A stretch of 64,000 nucleotides of DNA from Clostridiales bacterium (GTDB lineage Bacteria > Bacillota > Clostridia > Christensenellales > Aristaeellaceae): assembly GCA_015056415.1 (NCBI GenBank), contig SVGJ01000007.1:1-64000 (forward strand), written 5' to 3'. Positions 57,610 through 64,000 of the stretch are shown here, piece by piece. The position numbers were made by a program, and so were the translations under genes. Under the pieces are notes generated by a model. It saw only the letters and a list, made by a program, of their open reading frames with translations. It was not told the DNA's origin and made no database searches. How positions within the stretch are numbered: the stretch's first letter is position 1; every line of letters starts with the position of its first letter.

Positions 57610-59837
57610 ACGCACTCGTGGAAGGTGCGGCTGATGACCTCGCGCTGCTGCTCGCGGGAGAGCTTGTTGAAGTTCACCGCGTAGCCGGAGACACGGATGG
57701 TCAGGTTGGGATAGTCCTCGGGGTTCTCATAGGCCTTGAGCAGCGTCTCCCGGTTCATCACGTTCACGTTGATGTGATGCGCGCCCTTGGCAAAGTAGCC
57801 ATCCAGGATGGTCATCATGTTGCCGATGCGCTCCTCCTCGCTGCGGCCCAGGGCCTGGGGCGTGATGGAGAAGGTGTTGGAAATACCGTCACGGCAATCA
57901 TTGTAATCCAGCTTGGCCACGGAGTTCAGGGCCGCCAGGGCGCCGTTTTCCTCGCGGTTGTGCATGGGATTTGCGCCGGGGGCAAAGGGCGCGGAGGCCT
58001 TGCGGCCGTCGGGGGTGGCGCCGGTATGCTTGCCATAGGCCACGTTGGAGGTGATGGTCAGCACGGAAAGGGTATGCTCCGCATGGCGGTAGGTGGGGGT
58101 CTTGCGCAGCTCGGTGATGACGCGGTGCGTCATATCCTTGGCGATGGAGTCCACCCGGTCGTCATCATTGCCGTACTTGGGGAAATCGCCCACGGTCTCA
58201 AAATCGGTGATGAAGCCGTCGGCGCCCTTCACCGGACGGACGCTGGCGTATTTGATGGCGCTGAGGCTGTCAGCCACCACGCTCAGGCCGGCAATGCCGA
58301 AGGCCATGAAGCGGTGCACGTCGGTATCGTGCAGGGCCATCTGGATCTTTTCGTAGGCGTACTTGTCATGCATATAGTGGATGATGTTCATGGTGTTGAC
58401 ATACAGGTGGGCAAGCCACGCGATGTACATGTCAAACCGCTCCATCACCGCGTCAAAGCTGAGAGTGTCTCCCTCCAGCACGGGCATCTGAGGGCCGATG
58501 TGCATACCGCTGGTGTGGTCATAGCCGCCGTTGATGGCGATCAGCAGCAGCTTGGCCAGGTTGCAGCGCGCGCCAAAGAACTGCATCTGCTTGCCCACCT
58601 TCATGGCGGAAACGCAGCAGGCAATGGCATAGTCGTCGCCATAGATGGGGCGCATCAGGTCGTCGTTTTCATACTGGATGGAATCCGTATCGGCAGACAC
58701 CTTGGCGCAGAACTTCTTGAAGCTTTCCGGCAGGGCGGTGGACCAGAGCACCGTCAGGTTGGGCTCGGGAGAGGAGCCCAGGGTGTACAGGGTGTTCAGC
58801 ACGCGGTAGCTGGATTTGGTCACCAGCGTGCGGCCGTCCTCGCCCATGCCGCCCACGGCCTCGGTGATCCACATGGGATCGCCGCCGAAGAGCTCGTTGT
58901 ATTCGGGGGTGCGCAGATGGCGGGCCATGCGCAGCTTCATGACGAAATCGTCCATCAGCTCCTGGGCGCCCTCCTCGGTAAGGGTACCGTTGCGCAGGTC
59001 ACGCTCGATGTAGATATCAAAGAAGGTGCTCACGCGGCCCAGGGACATGGCGGCGCCGTTCTGCTCCTTGATGGCGCCCAGGTAAGCGAAATACGTCCAC
59101 TGGATGGCCTCGCGGGCAGTGGTGGCAGGCTGGCTGATATCATAGCCGTACATGGCGGCCATTTCCTTCAGGTAACCCAGGAAGGCGATCTGCTGGTACA
59201 GCTCCTCATCCAGGCGGATATGCTCGGTATCGAAGGCGCCGCTGGACAGGCTGGCCTTGTCCTTCTTCTTTTCCTCGATCAGCTTATCCACGCCATAGAG
59301 CGCCACACGGCGATAATCGCCGATGATGCGGCCGCGGCCGTAGGCGTCCGGCAGGCCGGTGATGACGTGGCACTTGCGGGCGGCACGCATCTCCTCGGTA
59401 TAGGCGCGGAAAACGCCGTCGTTATGGGTGGTACGGAAGCGGAACTCCTCCTCCACCTTGCGGGAGAGCTTGTAGCCATAGGCTTCACAGGCCTGGCGCA
59501 CCATGCGCATACCGCCGAAGGGGTTCACGCCGCGCTTGAGGGGGCGGTTGGTCTGCAAACCCACGATGAGCTCATTCTCCTTGTCCAGATAGCCGGGAGA
59601 AAAGCTGGTCAACGAGGACACGGTAGCCGTGTCGATGTCCAGCACGCCGCCAAACTGACGCTCCAGCTTGAACATCCCCTGCAGGCGATCCATCAGGGCC
59701 TGGGTACGGGGCGTGGCGCCCGCCAGGAAGGCGGCGTCGCCGGTATATTCGGTATAGTTGCGCTGGATGAAATCCCGCACGTTGATCTCATTCTGCCAGG
59801 CGCCGGCGGTAAATCCGTTCCATTGCTTGAAATCCAT
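57606..59837 (-). CDS. pflB: Formate C-acetyltransferase (pyruvate formate-lyase)
   Basis: [24 protein letters not shown]-terminal [31 protein letters not shown] glycyl-radical motif. Confidence 0.97.
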   Translation of the reverse strand: MDFKQWNGFTAGAWQNEINVRDFIQRNYTEYTGDAAFLAGATPRTQALMDRLQGMFKLERQFGGVLDIDTATVSSLTSFSPGYLDKENELIVGLQTNRPLKRGVNPFGGMRMVRQACEAYGYKLSRKVEEEFRFRTTHNDGVFRAYTEEMRAARKCHVITGLPDAYGRGRIIGDYRRVALYGVDKLIEEKKKDKASLSSGAFDTEHIRLDEELYQQIAFLGYLKEMAAMYGYDISQPATTAREAIQWTYFAYLGAIKEQNGAAMSLGRVSTFFDIYIERDLRNGTLTEEGAQELMDDFVMKLRMARHLRTPEYNELFGGDPMWITEAVGGMGEDGRTLVTKSSYRVLNTLYTLGSSPEPNLTVLWSTALPESFKKFCAKVSADTDSIQYENDDLMRPIYGDDYAIACCVSAMKVGKQMQFFGARCNLAKLLLIAINGGYDHTSGMHIGPQMPVLEGDTLSFDAVMERFDMYIAWLAHLYVNTMNIIHYMHDKYAYEKIQMALHDTDVHRFMAFGIAGLSVVADSLSAIKYASVRPVKGADGFITDFETVGDFPKYGNDDDRVDSIAKDMTHRVITELRKTPTYRHAEHTLSVLTITSNVAYGKHTGATPDGRKASAPFAPGANPMHNREENGALAALNSVAKLDYNDCRDGISNTFSITPQALGRSEEERIGNMMTILDGYFAKGAHHINVNVMNRETLLKAYENPEDYPNLTIRVSGYAVNFNKLSREQQREVISRTFHECV

Positions 59838-59853
59838 AATCTTCCTCCTGCGT

Positions 59854-59895
59854 AAAAACAAAACTGGACAATCCAGCTCTGCACTGAATTGCCCA
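59854..59895 (-). terminator. Expression-platform terminator of the putative ZTP riboswitch
   Basis: CTGGGCAATTCAG-TGCAGAG-CTGGATTGTCCAG-TTTTGTTTTT; 5' arm overlaps the aptamer 3' end. Confidence 0.75.
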
Positions 59896-59964
59896 GACGG
59901 TCGGCATTTGTTTCTTCCACACTTCCCCGCGGTCGTCCGCGAAAATCCGTCAGTCATGCAGAAG
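59891..59964 (-). ncRNA. Putative ZTP/ZMP (pfl motif) riboswitch aptamer
   Basis: CUUCUGCA/UGUGGAAG P1-like pairing, UGACUGACGGA, CGCGG/CCGCG hairpin, GGGGAAG, 3' GCCGACCGUCUGGGC resembling the conserved CCGCCUGGGC; upstream of pflB. Confidence 0.75.
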
Positions 59965-59971
59965 CATCTTT

Positions 59972-60000
59972 ATTGTAGCCAAGAACAGGTGTTTTGTCAA
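59972..60000 (-). promoter_or_regulatory. pflB promoter TTGACA-N17-TACAAT
   Basis: Near-consensus promoter placing the start just 5' of the aptamer. Confidence 0.75.
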
Positions 60001-60051
60001 GCCGGGAAGGGCTGTTATGCAGGGAATATTCCATCCTCACATCACGCAAAA

Positions 60052-60088
60052 ACCCGGCATGATACACCATCATGCCGGGGAAAAAACA
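60052..60088 (-). terminator. Terminator CCCGGCATGATA..TATCATGCCGGG-type hairpin
   Basis: CCCGGCATGAT/ATCATGCCGGGG, A/T flanks, after the MFS gene stop. Confidence 0.7.
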
Positions 60089-60090
60089 TA

Positions 60091-61488
60091 TCAGTACCGA
60101 ACCTTTTTGGTGGGCAGCAGCATACGCAGCACCTCCCGCAGGGAGCCGTTATCAGCGGCGGTTTTTTCCATCGCGGGCACCAGCAGCATCGTGAAGCCAA
60201 AGCGCAGCACCACGGAAAGAAGGATCAGCACCTTATAGCGGTCAAAGAAGCCCAGGAACCAGCCGGCGCCGTCCCACCACTCCAGCAACCAGCCGCCTGC
60301 CATGGTACCCAGCGCCGCGCCCAGCAGCGCCGTGATGCAGGAAAAAATGGCAATGTAGGTGGGTCTGCTCTCGTCCGGAGAGGTGGAAAGCTGCATATTA
60401 TTGGCAGCCAGGTTGCTGCCGCACCAGAAGAACGCGCCCACCAAGTTGTGCAGCAGCGTGGGCAGCACATCGCCAGGGGTGGAGATCAGGTAGAAAAGGG
60501 GCGTCAGCGAAGCGCCGATGCAGCCCAGCAGCATCACGTTCCGGGCGCCGAACTGATCCAGCGCACGGCCCCACCGGGGGACGATGAACACCGTGGCGAT
60601 GGAGGAGGCCACCGTACCGAACACGGTGATCTGCATAAAGTTCAGCCCCATGCTGTTCATGGCGTAGGGCGTCAGGTATGCGCCGGAAAGGTTGGCGGTG
60701 AAGTTCCAGGCCGTCCACATGATGGTCAGCTGCCGGAAAGGCTTGTTCCGCAGCGCTTCCACCAGCGTCTTGCCCATCTGGATCTTTCTGGTGACACTGG
60801 GCTTCACCTCCGGCGAGAAAGCGAAGCAGAGCATATCCATCACGCCCAGCGCGCCGCCGATCAGGAAGATCACGATGTACTTGCTGTCGATAGGCAATAT
60901 ATCCAGCATCAAGGCTACAAGCAAACCAAAGAGCAGGCTGCCCACCGCCAGGATACTGTCGCGAAAGGAGAGCCACCGCCCTCGTATACGCAGGGGACAC
61001 ATATCCGAAAACCACGGGAACCAGCACACGTTGATCACCGCGCCGCAGACCGAGGAAATGCCCAGCAGTGTGATCAGCGTATACAGCTTGAGGGCGTTTG
61101 CTTCCATGCCGCCCAGCAGGGGCAGGAAACCGAACATCATCCACAGCACACGGGAGAACAGACCAATGGTCAGAAGCCATATCTTGCGCTTCTGGGTTTT
61201 GTTCACCAGCATGGAGAAGGGCAGCTGCATCAGCGCGGCGATCTGCGGCAGCGCCACCAGCAGGCCGAATTCCATATCGCCTGCGCCCATTGCGCCCGCC
61301 AGACCTACCATGGCCGCCGTGCCGCCGCCGCAGATAATGCCGTGAAGCGTGCCAAACATATTGCCGCCCATGACCCAGTTCAGGCCGCGGCGAATGGGCT
61401 TTTCCAGGTGTGCCTCGTCATACAGTACGCCCAGAGGATTGTTGCTCAACCCTTTGCCGATCTTTTTCCTCAGCGATGAGAGATCCAT
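60091..61488 (-). CDS. MFS transporter
   Basis: ~466 aa, 12 TM-like; NWVMGGNMFGTLHGIICGGGTAAMVGLAGAMGAGD. Confidence 0.85.
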   Translation of the reverse strand: MDLSSLRKKIGKGLSNNPLGVLYDEAHLEKPIRRGLNWVMGGNMFGTLHGIICGGGTAAMVGLAGAMGAGDMEFGLLVALPQIAALMQLPFSMLVNKTQKRKIWLLTIGLFSRVLWMMFGFLPLLGGMEANALKLYTLITLLGISSVCGAVINVCWFPWFSDMCPLRIRGRWLSFRDSILAVGSLLFGLLVALMLDILPIDSKYIVIFLIGGALGVMDMLCFAFSPEVKPSVTRKIQMGKTLVEALRNKPFRQLTIMWTAWNFTANLSGAYLTPYAMNSMGLNFMQITVFGTVASSIATVFIVPRWGRALDQFGARNVMLLGCIGASLTPLFYLISTPGDVLPTLLHNLVGAFFWCGSNLAANNMQLSTSPDESRPTYIAIFSCITALLGAALGTMAGGWLLEWWDGAGWFLGFFDRYKVLILLSVVLRFGFTMLLVPAMEKTAADNGSLREVLRMLLPTKKVRY

Positions 61489-61617
61489 CTTGCACTCTCC
61501 TTCAGGTATCAATTACCCATACAGGGTAAAACATTCGGGGCAGGGCAGACAAATCCTGCTCAAATCTAAATTGTTTTCAATGCAAAAAAGTCCCCGGCGT
61601 TAAACCGGGGAAATCGA

Positions 61618-63135
61618 TCAACAATTCTTCAAATATGTGTCCAGCAGGAAGGCCTCCAGGCCGCTCATCTCCCAGCGCTGAGGAGCCGCACTATCGCCAA
61701 AGACCATCCAGGCGGGCTCATCCGTGCGCAGTTCGGGCCACAGGGGCAGCGTGTTGCCCTGGCTGTCCGTTCCATTGGGATCACCGGTGCGGATGAAATT
61801 CACCCAGTAATCGCACATCTGGCGGGCCAGGTCGTAATGCTTGCCGGTAAAGGGCCGCCAGCACTTGGCCAGCGTTTCGAAGAAGAACCACAAATCCACC
61901 GAGTGGAAGGTGCCGGGATGATCCCAGCCGGGGATCTCCGCATCGAAATTGTAGGCATACAGCGGCTGCTGGATACCCATTTCTTCCTTTTTGCGGGCCG
62001 CGGCGCGAATGGCGAAGCCGATGGAATGCTGCATGCCTTCCCGGGCAATGCTCTCCTCGGTCGCCGGGCGGGTAAAGAAGGACAGCAGCTTTTCAGCATC
62101 CTCGCCGCACAGCTCCCTGGCCATGGCCTGAAGCTCCTCATCCGTTTTTGCCATGGGCGCGGCAGTGAACTCGGTGCTGGTCTGCCCCAGCATCACAGGG
62201 CACTGGACACGGTTCTCGTGCAGGTACCATTCGCCGCTGCGATAGGTATTGAACACACCGTCCACCGCCTCACCCCAGCAGCCCCAGGGCCAGGAAAGAG
62301 AAAGGTCCTCGATGGTACGGGCATCGATCTTTCGCGCTTCCTCCAGGGTCTTCACACCCAGTGCCTCAAAGAAACGCACACCCTGTGCTTCGGCCTCCGC
62401 CATGGTTTTTGGGAAAAGGCCCAGTTTCATACCGTAGGGCGGAGCGAAGGCGCCGCTTTCCACAATCGCCCGCTGGAACAGTCCCTTGTTCTGCTCGCAG
62501 CTCATCTGGGCACAGACGCTCATGCCGCCGGCGGACTGACCGCCGATGGTGATGTTCTCCGGATCGCCGCCAAAGGCCGCGATATTGCGCTTCACCCACC
62601 GGGTGGCGCACTGCTGGTCCAGGAAGCCGAAGTTGGCCGGCGCCTCGGGCTGCTGAGCGGTGATCTCCGGGTGGCACAGGAAGCCGAACGCATTCAGCCG
62701 GTAGCCCACCGTCACCACCACAATGCCCCTGCGGGCCAGACGTTCACCGTCGAACTCCATTTCGGTCGTGTTGCCCACCTGCAAGCCGCCGCCGAAGTAC
62801 CACACATATACCGGCATATCCTTGCGACCGTCAGCGGGAGCCCACACATTCAGATACAGGCAGTCCTCGCTCATGGGCAGCTCTGCGTCCACAGCCCACT
62901 CACGGGCATAGATGTCCTTGGCCGGGTCGCCCGCGCAGTTGGCCTGCATGGCGATCGGGCCGAACTCCGCCGCAAACAGCTCCCCTTCCCAGTCCGGGCA
63001 GGGCTGGGGGGCACGCCAGCGGTTTTCTCCAATGGGTTTGGCCGCGAAGGGGATCCCCTTGTAGCTGGTGATCCGCGGGTCAGCCGCGGGAATACCACGA
63101 ACCCAGCCGTTTTCAACCTTCACTCGACGAATCAT
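61618..63135 (-). CDS. Type B carboxylesterase/lipase family protein
   Basis: YKGIPFAAKPIGENRWRAPQP, SEDCLYLNVWAP, ITIGGQSAGGMSV (GxSxG). Confidence 0.93.
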   Translation of the reverse strand: MIRRVKVENGWVRGIPAADPRITSYKGIPFAAKPIGENRWRAPQPCPDWEGELFAAEFGPIAMQANCAGDPAKDIYAREWAVDAELPMSEDCLYLNVWAPADGRKDMPVYVWYFGGGLQVGNTTEMEFDGERLARRGIVVVTVGYRLNAFGFLCHPEITAQQPEAPANFGFLDQQCATRWVKRNIAAFGGDPENITIGGQSAGGMSVCAQMSCEQNKGLFQRAIVESGAFAPPYGMKLGLFPKTMAEAEAQGVRFFEALGVKTLEEARKIDARTIEDLSLSWPWGCWGEAVDGVFNTYRSGEWYLHENRVQCPVMLGQTSTEFTAAPMAKTDEELQAMARELCGEDAEKLLSFFTRPATEESIAREGMQHSIGFAIRAAARKKEEMGIQQPLYAYNFDAEIPGWDHPGTFHSVDLWFFFETLAKCWRPFTGKHYDLARQMCDYWVNFIRTGDPNGTDSQGNTLPLWPELRTDEPAWMVFGDSAAPQRWEMSGLEAFLLDTYLKNC

Positions 63136-63152
63136 TTCAATCACTCCGTTCA

Positions 63153-63226
63153 AAAAAAAGCGGAATGCAGCTCAAGGCCACCGCCCCGATTCCGCATTCC
63201 GCATTCCGCATTCTGAATTCCGAATT
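63153..63226 (-). terminator. Terminator built from GCGGAAT heptamer repeats
   Basis: (GCGGAAT)x3 then GCATTCCGC-TTTTTTTT on the minus strand. Confidence 0.6.
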
Positions 63227-64000
63227 AGCCCTTAACGCCGCCCAGCACCATGCCGGTCACAAAGTAGCGCTGCAGGAAGGGGTACACCACCAGGATGGGC
63301 GCAGCGGACACAACCGTAATAGCGCAGCGGACCGTCACAGGGGTGGACTTGGTCGCGTTAACCAGTGCGTCAACGGAGGTGTTGGCCGCATTGGCGCTCT
63401 GCATGGAGGTCGCCAGCTTCATCTTCAGCAGGTACTGCAGGGTATAGAGGTTCTTCTTGCTGCCATTGTACAGCTGGGTGTCGAACCACTGGTTCCAGCT
63501 GCCCACAGCCACGAACAGGGCCACCGTGGCCAGCACGGGGGTGCACAGCGGGAGGATGATCTGCCAGAAGATACGCATATCGTTGGCGCCGTCGATACGG
63601 GCAGATTCCGCCAGTGCCTCGGGCAGGCCCTGGATGTAGGTGCGGATCACGATCATGTTGAAGCAGCTGAACATGGTGGGGATGATGTATACCCAGAAGG
63701 TCTTGGTCAGCTTCAGCGTTTTGGCGATCAGCAGATAGTTGGGGATCAGACCGGCGTTCACATACATGGTCATGACCACCACCAGGGTGATGAACTTACG
63801 CAGCACATACTCCTTGCGGCTCAGAGCGAAGGCCAGCATAGAGGTGAACAGCAGGTTCAGGAGTGTGGTCAGCACCGTACGGGCCACAGAAATGCCGAAG
63901 GCATTGTAGGTCAGCTTGTCGCTGAGCAGGTTGCTGTAAGCGTCAACGCTGAACTTACGGGGCCAGATGCCGATGCCGCCGCGAACTGCGTCGATACCGT
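63225..64000 (-). CDS. Carbohydrate ABC transporter permease (partial, runs off the window end)
   Basis: ESARIDGANDMRIFWQIILPLCTPVLATVALFVAVGSWNQWFDT permease EAA loop; frame open to window end. Confidence 0.92.
   Translation of the reverse strand, partial: GIDAVRGGIGIWPRKFSVDAYSNLLSDKLTYNAFGISVARTVLTTLLNLLFTSMLAFALSRKEYVLRKFITLVVVMTMYVNAGLIPNYLLIAKTLKLTKTFWVYIIPTMFSCFNMIVIRTYIQGLPEALAESARIDGANDMRIFWQIILPLCTPVLATVALFVAVGSWNQWFDTQLYNGSKKNLYTLQYLLKMKLATSMQSANAANTSVDALVNATKSTPVTVRCAITVVSAAPILVVYPFLQRYFVTGMVLGGVKG

Overview
High-GC 64-kb window from a fermentative Bacillota/Clostridia-like genome, inferred from gene content: ctsR-mcsA-mcsB-clpC, pflBA, an LPQTG surface protein, DUF3793 and DUF3842. 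It is rich in carbohydrate enzymes: three GH2 proteins, two GH5, GH127, GH31, GH42, GH77 (malQ), a carboxylesterase, GPH/MFS sugar transporters and a partial ABC sugar permease. Housekeeping genes include the class III heat-shock operon, radA-yacL, purC and one tRNA-Thr. There is no CRISPR array and no intact mobile element. The best non-coding finds are: (1) a ZTP/pfl-type riboswitch with promoter and overlapping terminator upstream of pflBA (~59.85-60.0 kb); (2) a consensus promoter, 19-codon leader ORF, candidate antiterminator and terminator upstream of a GNAT acetyltransferase (55.2-55.4 kb), which looks like translation-dependent attenuation; (3) two GTTAG-N6-CTAAC palindromes in the promoter region of a DUF3793/Cys-rich operon; (4) an integrase remnant beside tRNA-Thr with paired TATCACAAA repeats resembling arm-type sites; (5) an AT-rich orphan gene at 8.97-10.06 kb. 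No complete new multigene defence-like system is evident. All calls are by eye; no database search was run.
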